From: an uncultured Anaerolineae bacterium
GTDB lineage: Bacteria > Chloroflexota > Anaerolineae > Aggregatilineales > Phototrophicaceae
Length of the DNA stretch: 64,000 bases
NCBI GenBank assembly: GCA_937922795.1
Contig: CALAJK010000047.1
Span: 1-64,000, forward strand
Direction of reading: 5' to 3'
This document shows positions 19,318 through 28,358 of this stretch, in pieces. Position 1 is the stretch's first letter, and the number at the start of each line of letters is the position of its first letter. Both the position numbers and the translations under genes were made by a program. Under the pieces are notes generated by a model that was not told the origin of the DNA, ran no database searches, and saw only the letters and a program-made list of their open reading frames with translations.

Positions 19318-20283
19318 TCACGCGCGTTCCGCCTGGCGCAGGAACCCGACCGTAGACTGTGGATCATCCCGCAGCGCGATGAAGCGCTGGTATTCCGCCT
19401 CGGCCATCGCCGACGTGTACTGATCGCTGTAGTCGCTCTCCTGAAGCTGCACGGGCGGCTTGCCGAACGCCAGATCGTAGAGGATGGCTTGCAGCGTCTC
19501 GCGGCGGATGAACAGCGTCGGATAGGGCGTGTAAAACAGGCGGAACGAGCCGCCGCACAGCAGCGCGATCGGGAACAACGAGCGCAAGGTCAGCGAGCCT
19601 TTCCGGTTGGCCCCCAGGTAGAAGTGGGGCATCGGCAGGTCAGTCCCGTAGACGGCGCGCGCATAGTACCGGTACAGCCTCTCGTAAACCCGGTTCAGGT
19701 CGGTCGTCCGCGCCAGTTCAGCCTCAAGCTGCCGGCGCGCCGCCTCGCCCATGACCTCGTGCGCCTTCCAGAACGAAAACAGCGGGATGGCCGCGATCTC
19801 CCAGATCACTTTTGCGCGGCCATCCGCATACGGCCAAGCGCGTTGAAAGGCGGCCAGATCGGCGGCCAGGCTGTGCCCCGGATGTTCCAGCGGCAGATGC
19901 AGCAGCGTGTCGATGCCCACAAAATACGGGTCAATCCCCTGCGCCTGGTAGAAAGCCACCGCGCGATCGCGGATCAGATAGCGAGTGGCTTCGGCGACGA
20001 ACGCAGCGTACTTCACCCCCTGCTCATAGAAGCGATGGTGTGACAGGGCGGTGATGATCATGTTCTGCCCGCCCAGGCCCAGAAACAGGCTGATGAAGTC
20101 CAGATACCCGTTCAGGATATAGTCGGCGTAATCCTCAAAATTCCGGATCCGGCCTGGATTGCGGTCATGCCGGTTCTTGTCCAGAATGTAGGTGGTGCGC
20201 GTCCCGCCGATGGCGAACACGCCGGTCAAGCCTTCTGGAAACCGGTCGCGGATTTGCGTTCTGAACTGGCTGTCGTCGATCAC
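19318..20283 (-). CDS. Putative diterpene synthase, Rv3378c (tuberculosinol synthase)-like, cis-prenyltransferase-fold family
   Basis: By-eye match to remembered Rv3378c: VFAIGGTRTTYIL ~ VFPFDGTRRWFHL; PTLFIRRETLQAILYDLAFG...DYS ~ [20 protein letters not shown]...DYS; neighbour of class II cyclase. Confidence 0.65.
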   Translation of the reverse strand: MIDDSQFRTQIRDRFPEGLTGVFAIGGTRTTYILDKNRHDRNPGRIRNFEDYADYILNGYLDFISLFLGLGGQNMIITALSHHRFYEQGVKYAAFVAEATRYLIRDRAVAFYQAQGIDPYFVGIDTLLHLPLEHPGHSLAADLAAFQRAWPYADGRAKVIWEIAAIPLFSFWKAHEVMGEAARRQLEAELARTTDLNRVYERLYRYYARAVYGTDLPMPHFYLGANRKGSLTLRSLFPIALLCGGSFRLFYTPYPTLFIRRETLQAILYDLAFGKPPVQLQESDYSDQYTSAMAEAEYQRFIALRDDPQSTVGFLRQAERA

Positions 20284-20675
20284 GTCTGGCGTCCTTTGGT
20301 CTGCATCACCCGCTCGATCTCGTCTATCACCGTCACCACGTTGACCGGTTTGCCGATGTACCCGTCAAAACCGGCCGCCATGATCTGTTCCTGATCTTCC
20401 TGCCGCACGTGCGCAGTGATCGCCACCACCGGCAGATTGCGCCACTCTGGCCGCTGGCGGATGCGCTCCAGCAGCTCAAAACCGGACATGACCGGCATCT
20501 GGACGTCAAGCAGCAGTACCGATGGAATGCCCTGCTCCAGCAGCTTCAGACACTCCTGGCCCGAACCGGCCACGCGCACCCGCGCGCCGTGGAATTCGAA
20601 CACCAGTTTCAGCACGCCTGCATTGTCTTGTTCATCATCCACGATGATGACATCCCACGTTGAACGATCGTCCAT
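20280..20675 (-). CDS. Receiver-only response regulator
   Basis: IIVDDEQDN...LLLDVQMPVMSGFELLERIR...VAITAH...GYIGKPVN; 4-bp stop/start overlap with next gene. Confidence 0.9.
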   Translation of the reverse strand: MDDRSTWDVIIVDDEQDNAGVLKLVFEFHGARVRVAGSGQECLKLLEQGIPSVLLLDVQMPVMSGFELLERIRQRPEWRNLPVVAITAHVRQEDQEQIMAAGFDGYIGKPVNVVTVIDEIERVMQTKGRQT

Positions 20676-20753
20676 TAGTACGACTTTCTATGTTGGTGAC
20701 GCTGCGATGCACAGTTCACAGCCTATACAGCTACAACCCCGCGGCGTTCACGC

Positions 20754-21149
20754 TCACGCCAGCAGCGATGTCAAGAAAGGAATCAACTGGTTCACGCTGA
20801 ATGGTTTCGGCAAGTAGCCGTCAAAGCCGCGCTGCAGCACCTCTTGATAGGTATCCAGCGTGTAATAGGCGGTCGTCGCGACCACCTTGTAGCGAACGCC
20901 GCACGGCAGGCGGCGAATCGCATCCAGCGACTCGTACCCGTCAATGTCCGGGAGCACCAGGTCCAGGATGATGATGTCGGCGGCATGTTCCCTCAGATAG
21001 GCTAGCGCTTCAAGGGTGTTCGTCTTGACGGCTAGCGGCAGCTCATGGTGATCAAAAATCAGGCGGCAAAGATCGCACGTGAATGGATCATCGTCCACTA
21101 GCAAGGCGGCCATAGGACGGATTTCTAGGACCGATCCCATCTGAGTCAT
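20754..21149 (-). CDS. Receiver-only response regulator
   Basis: ALLVDDDPFTCDL...IILDLVLPDIDGYESLDAIRR...VATTAYY...GYLPKPFSV; start M (MTQMGS) chosen inside longer ORF. Confidence 0.88.
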   Translation of the reverse strand: MTQMGSVLEIRPMAALLVDDDPFTCDLCRLIFDHHELPLAVKTNTLEALAYLREHAADIIILDLVLPDIDGYESLDAIRRLPCGVRYKVVATTAYYTLDTYQEVLQRGFDGYLPKPFSVNQLIPFLTSLLA

Positions 21150-21201
21150 CGACTCGCTCCTAATTTGCCGAACAGGGTGAGAGCAGCGGGATCGTACAGC
21201 T

Positions 21202-22617
21202 TCAAGCATCCGCCGCGGGGGGTTCATGCGCAGGCAGCGACACTGTGAAGGCCGACCCCTGACCAAGCTGCGACTCGACGGTGATCGACCCGCCTAACCC
21301 ATCAATTAGCTGCTTAGTGATCGAGAGGCCAAGCCCCGTGCCGCGATACCGCCGCGATGACGAGCTGTCCGCCTGCCAGAACGGCTCAAAAATCTGCGAC
21401 AGCTCCTCCGCGCTCATCCCGATGCCCGTATCGCGCACGACGAACTGCCAGAACCCGTTCACAACCGGCTTGACCTCGACCCGGATTTCCCCGGACTCGG
21501 TGAATTTGACCGCGTTGCCAACCAGATTGATCAAGATTTGCTCCAGCTTCTTCACGTCCCCCCAGATGACTTCCGGCAGCTCATCCGAAAACTCGATGCT
21601 CAGGTGAACATCCTTGCCGTGCGCCAGGCCGCGCAGGTCGGAGAGCGTATCCCGAAACACTTGGCGGATGGGCATCGGCGCCAGATAGACCTGGAACGTC
21701 CCGGCCTCGATCTTTGCCAGATCCAGGACATCGTTGATCAACCCCAAGAGACGGCGGCTGTTCTTCTGAATGTGGCCGAGCAGTTCGGTCTGTTTGGGGG
21801 TGAAGGAGCCGGCCATGCCCGCCAGCATGGCTTCCGCATAGCCGATGATGGCGTTCAGCGGCGTGCGCAGCTCGTGGCTCATGTGGGCTAGAAACTGCGA
21901 TTTGGCCTGGTCAGCTTGCTCGGCGCGCTGCCTGACTACCTCCGCCTGCTGTTTCGCCAGTTCGGTCTCGCGCATAGACCGGCTCATCGACTCTAGACGA
22001 TCATCGAACTCCACCCGGAGCTGCTGCAGCAGCAAGCCCTCGGCCAGCAGCAGCAGGCTGACCGAGACCGCCAGATGGTCGAAGCGCAAACCGGGGATCG
22101 TCGGGCCGTTCACGTCCAACCCAAATTGAGCGACCAGATAGACCACCGCCGCCATCAGGCTGCTCAAGATGATCACCTGGCGCGGCAGCACCAGGGCCGC
22201 CATCAGCGGCACGAACGTGAAAGCCGCCCCGCCCAACACGATTCCGGTCGCCGTGCCCGCCTGTCTGGCCAGCACGATGACGCTGCCGACGCCCGCCAGG
22301 ACGATCACGACCAGCACCCAGGCCGCGCTGGTCAAATGGCCGCGCATGACCAGCCTGCCCGACAGCATGCAGATGCCCAGCATGAGCAGATGAAAAGTTG
22401 GAAAAGAGATGAGCCGCCACTTGGCATGGAACACAAAAATGGCTGAGGCCAAGCTCAGCACGTCCAGCAGGATCAGGATCGCCAGCGCGCTGCGGATCAC
22501 CCGCTCCCGGAACGCCTGATCACGATCCGTCGCGCGGGGCCGCAGCCAGCCGCCGACAAACCCGCTGATAACCGAGATGATGCCCGCCTTGGCCTCATTC
22601 ATCCCTTTGACAATCAT
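21202..22617 (-). CDS. Integral-membrane sensor histidine kinase
   Basis: ~6 TM N-terminus; FLAHMSHELRTPLNAIIGYAEAM (H box), NLVGNAVKFT, DTGIGM, GTGLGLSI; start MIVKG overlaps 3' end of cyclase by ~22 bp. Confidence 0.9.
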   Translation of the reverse strand: MIVKGMNEAKAGIISVISGFVGGWLRPRATDRDQAFRERVIRSALAILILLDVLSLASAIFVFHAKWRLISFPTFHLLMLGICMLSGRLVMRGHLTSAAWVLVVIVLAGVGSVIVLARQAGTATGIVLGGAAFTFVPLMAALVLPRQVIILSSLMAAVVYLVAQFGLDVNGPTIPGLRFDHLAVSVSLLLLAEGLLLQQLRVEFDDRLESMSRSMRETELAKQQAEVVRQRAEQADQAKSQFLAHMSHELRTPLNAIIGYAEAMLAGMAGSFTPKQTELLGHIQKNSRRLLGLINDVLDLAKIEAGTFQVYLAPMPIRQVFRDTLSDLRGLAHGKDVHLSIEFSDELPEVIWGDVKKLEQILINLVGNAVKFTESGEIRVEVKPVVNGFWQFVVRDTGIGMSAEELSQIFEPFWQADSSSSRRYRGTGLGLSITKQLIDGLGGSITVESQLGQGSAFTVSLPAHEPPAADA

Positions 22618-24151
22618 CTGATTTCCAATTGGCGTAGGCGAACAGCGCCCCCAGCACGGCAGCTTTGACCGGAACATAGGGCGTGTACAGGCTCTTGCCG
22701 ATCCACAGCGGCATGTAAGGAATCTTGCCCAGGTTTTGCTGCAAGAACTGAGCGGCGGCGGCCAGCAGCGACGGATCAATACGCTGCACCGTGCGGTCCC
22801 AAATCAGCAGCGCTTCCAGACAGTAGGCCGTCTCTTCCAGGGTGGATGTCCCCAGATACCCCCACCCGCCGTCGTCGTTCTGCGTGCGCAGGATCCACTT
22901 CAAGCGCGAATGCGCCAGATCGTCCGCCAGGCCGTGCAGCGCCCCCAGCGCCGCCGACGTGACGTAGTAGGGCGAAGCGTGCCACTTGTCCCACCAGAAC
23001 GAACCGTTTTCATCGAAGCGCCGCAGCACCCTCAGGACTTTCTCCACCCACTGCGGATAGCGGGGATAGTCCTCGCACAGCTGCAGCGCTGACAGCAAGC
23101 GAACGTGCGCGCTGACCGATGGGTTGGTCTCGCCGGGAAAGCACAGGAAGTGCTCATCCGCCTCGTAAGTCTCGAAGACGGTCGGGCTGACCGGGTAGCC
23201 GGCCAGGCGCAGCACGGTGAAGCACGCCGCCGTATCATCAATATCCGGCACCGGCAGAAACGATGACGTGCCCACGCCCACGACCGGCGACCACATCCCC
23301 CACAGATGGTCGAGCGCGCGGCGCACCTGGGGATGCTGCCAGTCCACGGCGCCGGCGCGGTACAAATGCGTGAGCCCCCAGGCGATATCGAAGGCGTCAA
23401 TCGGCGACAGCGCCGGCGCGCCGCCGTGCACTCCATTGCTCGTCACCCGCCGCAGGTAGCCCAACGCGCCGTCATCGTGGCGGTTGAGCAGGTAACCGGC
23501 GGTGGCGGATGGCGACGCCGCCACCGAAAAGTTGGCCTCCAGCACCTGATCGCCTTCGCCCAGCGCTGAGCGCAGCGCCTCCAGCGAGAAGATGAGCGGG
23601 CTGGCGCGCCAGTCGCGCACCGGTTGGGACAGCAGCGCAGTCACCTTCTTCCGGTACGGGACGGCGAAGCGGATGGGCGGCTGCGGCACATCCAGCCCCA
23701 GGGCGGTCGCGTCCTGCGTGAGCGCGGTTGAGACGACCGGGAAACCCACCGTGTCGCTGTCATCTCGGCCTAGCTGGCCGATGAGCTTCCACAGCGCCTC
23801 CTCGCCCCGCTTGACGCGGCGCTGGTCGCGCGGCTCGCGGCCCACCTCCCGCAGCGCCACGATGGCGGCCAGCGTGGATATATAGCGATCGTGATACTGG
23901 ATGAGCGGAGCCCCCCACGTGCCGTCCGCGTATTGATGACGCCGCAGCCATTCGAGCGAGGACTCGAAGTCCGCATGCGGATATCGCCCGGCCAGACGCG
24001 CCACCCAGGCCGTATCATATGCGGTCACGCTGACCTCGCCCGACCCCATCGTTTGCAGGAGCTGATCGATCTCATGAGCCAGCACTTCACTTGCGATCAC
24101 AACCGAGGCTGGGGTCACGAATACCCGTCTCCCTGAAGCTCGAAGCGGCAC
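22595..24151 (-). CDS. Class II diterpene cyclase (copalyl/halimadienyl/kolavenyl-PP synthase-like)
   Basis: SVTAYDTAWVARL (class II SAYDTAWVA signature), PDIDDTA DxDD motif at codons 23234-23245, QW-like repeats (QYADGTWGA, NDDGGWGYL). Confidence 0.88.
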   Translation of the reverse strand: MPLRASGRRVFVTPASVVIASEVLAHEIDQLLQTMGSGEVSVTAYDTAWVARLAGRYPHADFESSLEWLRRHQYADGTWGAPLIQYHDRYISTLAAIVALREVGREPRDQRRVKRGEEALWKLIGQLGRDDSDTVGFPVVSTALTQDATALGLDVPQPPIRFAVPYRKKVTALLSQPVRDWRASPLIFSLEALRSALGEGDQVLEANFSVAASPSATAGYLLNRHDDGALGYLRRVTSNGVHGGAPALSPIDAFDIAWGLTHLYRAGAVDWQHPQVRRALDHLWGMWSPVVGVGTSSFLPVPDIDDTAACFTVLRLAGYPVSPTVFETYEADEHFLCFPGETNPSVSAHVRLLSALQLCEDYPRYPQWVEKVLRVLRRFDENGSFWWDKWHASPYYVTSAALGALHGLADDLAHSRLKWILRTQNDDGGWGYLGTSTLEETAYCLEALLIWDRTVQRIDPSLLAAAAQFLQQNLGKIPYMPLWIGKSLYTPYVPVKAAVLGALFAYANWKSDDCQRDE

Positions 24152-24265
24152 GGGGATAATTAAAACAGACTTGAGGGTGTCCTACAAGTTCACATTCAAT
24201 GAATAACCTCGTAAGAACTTGAAATGAATCAATCTTCTTGTGAAACGCGCCGTTCTCAAGCGACC

Positions 24266-24287
24266 GGGGCGGCCTTGCAGCCGCCCC
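24266..24287 (-). terminator. Strong GC hairpin 3' of the 24317-24640 gene
   Basis: GGGGCGGC-CTTGCA-GCCGCCCC perfect 8-bp stem; no obvious U-tract. Confidence 0.4.
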
Positions 24288-24316
24288 GCGCGGTGATTAT
24301 GCGGATCTGGCGTGTC

Positions 24317-24640
24317 CTACTCGACCTGGACTTTGACTTTGGTCTTGCCCGTCGTGACCGGCTTGGCTGCCGCTTCGGCCTCCTCTTCGGCCTTGCTGGT
24401 GGCTTTCTCGATTTCGGCGATGGCTGCATCCACCAGCGCCTGCCAACCTTTCACGAATTCGCGCCCGGCGTTTGCGCTGTGCTCTTTGAACCCCTCCGGC
24501 AGCAGCGCTTCCAGCGCCTTGCCCGCCTCTTCCAGCGCACGGCGCTGATGGTAGAGGAACGCTTCAAACGGCGTCTTGGGCTCTTCCGCCGACACATCTA
24601 CGATCTCAGCGACCGGTTCGTTCATCTCGTTGTCTGACAT
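24317..24640 (-). CDS. Hypothetical protein
   Basis: MSDNEMNEPVAEIVDVSAEEPKTPFEAFLYHQRRALEEAGKALEALLPEGFKEHS...; acidic helical protein. Confidence 0.65.
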   Translation of the reverse strand: MSDNEMNEPVAEIVDVSAEEPKTPFEAFLYHQRRALEEAGKALEALLPEGFKEHSANAGREFVKGWQALVDAAIAEIEKATSKAEEEAEAAAKPVTTGKTKVKVQVE

Positions 24641-24792
24641 GCCATCGATCTCCTGGCTAGGTTCACGGCCTTCTATCCATGTATACGCAGCTACACAGCA
24701 CAGGTTGCAGCCTGCCAGCCGCCTGCCACATTGTGTCATCTATCACAATCATAGCGCAAAACGCGCCGATCAGGCAATCGACGTCTTGCGTC

Positions 24793-25818
24793 TCAATACC
24801 CGCGTTTGCGGTCGAAGCGGTTCAGCAGCGGGCGGTTGTCCAGGTAGCGCCGCAGATTTTCGGCGAACAGGGCCGCCGCTTTCTCGTGGTAACGCTGCAT
24901 ATTCCCCGATACATGCGGGCTGAGGATCACATTGTCCAGGTTCCACAGGGGGCTGGTCGCGGGCAGCGGCTCCTCGGCGAACACGTCCAGCGCTGCGCCG
25001 GCGATCTGGCCGGCCGCCAGCGCCGAGATCAGCGCCGCCTCATCCACCACCGGCCCACGCGCTACGTTGATCAGAAACGCCGTCTTCTTCATCGCGCCCA
25101 GGACAGCCTCGCCGATCAGATGGCGCGTCGCCTCGGTCAGCGGGGCGGTGACCGCCAGAAAATCACACTCCGCGGCCATCGAAGCCAGCGCTTCAGGCGG
25201 GTACAGGCGCGCCGGCAGATCGCCTTGCGGATCGCCCAGCCCAGCCTCGCCGTACTCGTTGGGGTCCGCTTCCGGGTGCATCACATCGCGTTTCGACGCC
25301 AGCACCCGCATCCCCAACCCCGTGGCCAACCGCGCCAGCTCGCGCCCTACGCTTCCATACCCCACAATGCCCAGCGTCTGGCCGCGCAGTTCGCGCAGCA
25401 CAAACAGCGTATGCGGCTTTTCCGGCCACTCGGCGCGCGCCTGCAACCGCAGCATCAGCGGCACTTTATACGCCAGCGCCAGCATCATCCCCAGGCAGAA
25501 CTCGGCCATCACCGTGGCGTGAATGCCGCTGGCCGTGGTGATCGTCACGTCTTCCGCCCGCACAATCGGCTCTTTGAGGATGTGATCCACGCCGGCGCTG
25601 TGCAGTTGGATCCAGCGCAAACGGGGCGTCTGGGCTGGGTCAGGGAATTTGCGCAGCGTGTACAGCACTTCGGCTTCCGGCCAGATCGCGTCCGGCACAT
25701 TGGGGAAATGACGCTCAATGACCAAACGGGGTGAGACCGCCTGAAGCTGAGCCATGATCTCATCCGAGAAGTTCATGGCGACCACCACCCGGATCGTCCC
25801 TTGATTCGCTTCCGACAT
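24793..25818 (-). CDS. D-isomer-specific 2-hydroxyacid dehydrogenase family protein
   Basis: GQTLGIVGYGSVGRELARLA; LINVARGPVVDEAALISAL; DVFAEEPLPATSPLW; LSPHVSG. Confidence 0.9.
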   Translation of the reverse strand: MSEANQGTIRVVVAMNFSDEIMAQLQAVSPRLVIERHFPNVPDAIWPEAEVLYTLRKFPDPAQTPRLRWIQLHSAGVDHILKEPIVRAEDVTITTASGIHATVMAEFCLGMMLALAYKVPLMLRLQARAEWPEKPHTLFVLRELRGQTLGIVGYGSVGRELARLATGLGMRVLASKRDVMHPEADPNEYGEAGLGDPQGDLPARLYPPEALASMAAECDFLAVTAPLTEATRHLIGEAVLGAMKKTAFLINVARGPVVDEAALISALAAGQIAGAALDVFAEEPLPATSPLWNLDNVILSPHVSGNMQRYHEKAAALFAENLRRYLDNRPLLNRFDRKRGY

Positions 25819-25970
25819 GACAGCTCCTTCTCGCGGCTCGCGGCGTTCAACCGTGCTGAGTGTATGTGCTGGTCAGCCGGCGCGCAAGCCAGTTGGACTG
25901 CCCCGTAGCGCCAGCCCGCCCAGCGTGTTACAGTAAACGCTTGAATGTCGCACCTCAGGAGGGACTGCTC

Positions 25971-26774
25971 ATGGGACTCATGGAAGGCAAGGTGGCGCTG
26001 ATTTTCGGCCTCGCCAATAAGAATTCAATCGCCTGGGGCATCACCCAGAAGCTGCACGAACAGGGCGCGGCCATCGCCCTCAGCTACGCGGGCGAGATCA
26101 TGGAGAAGCGCGTCTTCCCGCTGGCGCAGGAGATCGGCTGTGACTTCGTTGAGCCCTGCGACGTGACCAGCGATGAGCAGCTCGACCGGCTGTTCGACCG
26201 TTTCAAAGCCCGCTACGGCCGGCTGCACACGCTGGTGCACTGCGTGGCCTTCGCCAACCGCGAAGACTTGGGCGGCCGCTTCGTGGACATCTCCCGCGAC
26301 GGCTTCAAGCTGGCGCTGGACATCAGCGCTTACAGCCTGATCGCCATGGCCAAACGCGCCGAGCCGCTGATGACCGACGGCGGCAGCATCATGAGCCTGA
26401 CCTACTACGCCGCCGAAAAGGTGATGCCTAAGTATCACGTCATGGCCGTGGCCAAGGCCGCCCTGGAGACCATCACCCGCTATCTGGCCAACGACCTGGG
26501 GCCGAAGGGCATCCGCGTCAACGCCATCAGCGCCGGGCCGATCAAGACGCTGGCGGCGGCGGGCGTCCCCGGCTTCCGCATGATGCTCAAATACTCGGAG
26601 AAAGCCGCCCCGCTGCGCCGGCTGGTCACACAGGAAGACGTAGGCAATGCGGCGCTGTGGCTGGCCTCTGACCTCAGCCGCAACGTGACCGGCGAGGTGA
26701 TCCACGTGGACGCCGGCTACAACATCCTGGGGCTGACGGCCAGCGAAGACGAACTGGCTGGGCTGACCGAATGA
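25971..26774 (+). CDS. fabI: Enoyl-[acyl-carrier-protein] reductase (NADH)
   Basis: [70 protein letters not shown]. Confidence 0.95.
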   Translation: MGLMEGKVALIFGLANKNSIAWGITQKLHEQGAAIALSYAGEIMEKRVFPLAQEIGCDFVEPCDVTSDEQLDRLFDRFKARYGRLHTLVHCVAFANREDLGGRFVDISRDGFKLALDISAYSLIAMAKRAEPLMTDGGSIMSLTYYAAEKVMPKYHVMAVAKAALETITRYLANDLGPKGIRVNAISAGPIKTLAAAGVPGFRMMLKYSEKAAPLRRLVTQEDVGNAALWLASDLSRNVTGEVIHVDAGYNILGLTASEDELAGLTE

Positions 26775-26818
26775 CACGAAACGCGCGCTCCGATGGCAAC
26801 GATGGTTAGGAGAGCACG

Positions 26819-27370
26819 ATGGGACAGCTAGGCTGTTTGCTCATATTGGCGGCGATCCTCGGACTGACCGTCCTGATCGCGCTGCCGGCACTGCCGCCCC
26901 TGGAAGATAGTCCCGAGATGGATGCGCTGCTGGCAGCGCTGCTGTGCCAACCAGGCGAAACCGTTCAGCGCGAGCAGTACTCATACCGTGTCGGCTGGAG
27001 AGGGGAAAACTTCGGCGTGAAAGTCTACTGCCTGGGCGATGACGGTCGGCGCGACGTGACCGATCGATGGACGCTCATCGGCATGGGCACGCTCGCCATC
27101 CCCTGCATCCTCGGCCTCGTCTTGATCATCAACCGGCTCAAACGCCGCTGGTCCAGAGCCCAGGCCGGCGCGCCGCCGGTGGATGATCTGCTGCGTGCGC
27201 CGCCCCTGGTCGGCGGGCAGCCAGTGCGCATTTCGTCTTCCGCCCCCACCAGCGGCGGCCTGTCGCTGACCGACCGACTCAAGCAGCTTCAGGAGGCGCG
27301 CGACGCCGGCCTGCTCAGCGCCCAGGAGTACGAACGACTGCGCCAGGAGATCCTCAATGAGATGACGTGA
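26819..27370 (+). CDS. Membrane protein with C-terminal SHOCT-like domain
   Basis: Two TM; DRLKQLQEARDAGLLSAQEYERLRQEIL. Confidence 0.75.
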   Translation: MGQLGCLLILAAILGLTVLIALPALPPLEDSPEMDALLAALLCQPGETVQREQYSYRVGWRGENFGVKVYCLGDDGRRDVTDRWTLIGMGTLAIPCILGLVLIINRLKRRWSRAQAGAPPVDDLLRAPPLVGGQPVRISSSAPTSGGLSLTDRLKQLQEARDAGLLSAQEYERLRQEILNEMT

Positions 27371-27383
27371 ACGCCGGCGGCGC

Positions 27384-27938
27384 TCATTGGTTGGCGATCA
27401 GCCAGCGCCGGCCGCCCTCGGCCAGCGCCGCCGCGATGACCGCCTTCGCCAGGTCGGGCAGCGCGAACGGGGCTACGCCGCTCGCCCACACGGCTTCCCA
27501 GTCTAGGCCGGTGTACAGCTTAAGGTGCACCGCGCCGAAGGCGTACAGCACGACGATGCCCGCCACGCCCGCCAGCCAGCGCCAGCTCAGCCGCGCCGCG
27601 CCGCGTTCCGCCAGCCAGCCGGCCACCGCGGCGGCGGCGATGAAGCCGATCAGATAGCCGCCGGTCGGCCCGAACAGGGCCGCCGTCCCCAGCCCGCGCG
27701 CGTCAAACGGCAGGCCGACAGCGATCAGCCCGACATAGATCGCCTGGCTGAGCGCGCCATCGCGCCCCCCCAGCACCAAGCCGCTGAGCAACACCGCCAG
27801 CACTTGCAGCGTGAAGGGGACGAGGCCGATTTCGATCGTGACTCGTGCTGAAAGAATGGTGATGACGGTGAAGATGGCAACCACCGCTAGGCGGCGCGCC
27901 AGACTGTAATTGCGGGTTTGGGGCAGCGTGCGCAGCAT
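27384..27938 (-). CDS. bioY: Biotin transporter BioY family
   Basis: VPFTLQVLAVLLSGLVLGGRDGALSQAIYVGLIAVGLP; FGPTGGYLIGF. Confidence 0.92.
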   Translation of the reverse strand: MLRTLPQTRNYSLARRLAVVAIFTVITILSARVTIEIGLVPFTLQVLAVLLSGLVLGGRDGALSQAIYVGLIAVGLPFDARGLGTAALFGPTGGYLIGFIAAAAVAGWLAERGAARLSWRWLAGVAGIVVLYAFGAVHLKLYTGLDWEAVWASGVAPFALPDLAKAVIAAALAEGGRRWLIANQ

Positions 27939-27985
27939 AAACTTCTCCCTCCATTTCGCTCAAACTGACGATGATGAGCCGGCCG

Positions 27986-28273
27986 TCACAGCCGGTTATC
28001 GGGCGTAGGCTCAACGATCACTTCTACTAACTCAAACTCGGACTTCAGTTTGCCATCTTTGGCGGCGTCCCGGTGGCCTTCGATCAGCGTCACCCGCGTG
28101 CCCAAGCTCTCCAGGTCGAAGCGCGTCATGAAGCGCCCCACCTCCTGCGCGTTGCGGAAGAACGCCAGCCGCCCGCGCGGGTCCAGGCGGCGCAGCCGCC
28201 GGCGCGCCTGATTAAAAGTCATCGTCTTCAACTCGTCCAGCAGCTTCTGGCGCTGCTGCTCGTCCAAGTAGGC
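27986..28273 (-). CDS. Small conserved-looking hypothetical protein
   Basis: MAYLDEQQRQKLLDELKTMTFNQARRRLRRLDPRGRLAFFRNAQEVGRFMTRFDLESLGTRVTLIE. Confidence 0.65.
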   Translation of the reverse strand, partial: AYLDEQQRQKLLDELKTMTFNQARRRLRRLDPRGRLAFFRNAQEVGRFMTRFDLESLGTRVTLIEGHRDAAKDGKLKSEFELVEVIVEPTPDNRL

Positions 28274-28322
28274 CATACTTTCCCTCATCGTGTGGGCATT
28301 TCGGCGTAAAACGCACCTATTG

Positions 28323-28328
28323 TATAAT
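28323..28328 (+). promoter_or_regulatory. Candidate -10 box upstream of xseA
   Basis: TATAAT at 28323-28328, ATG at 28359; -35 weak (TTTCGG). Confidence 0.45.
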
Positions 28329-28358
28329 GTCTAGCGCGCACAGCCAAAGGAATTTTTG

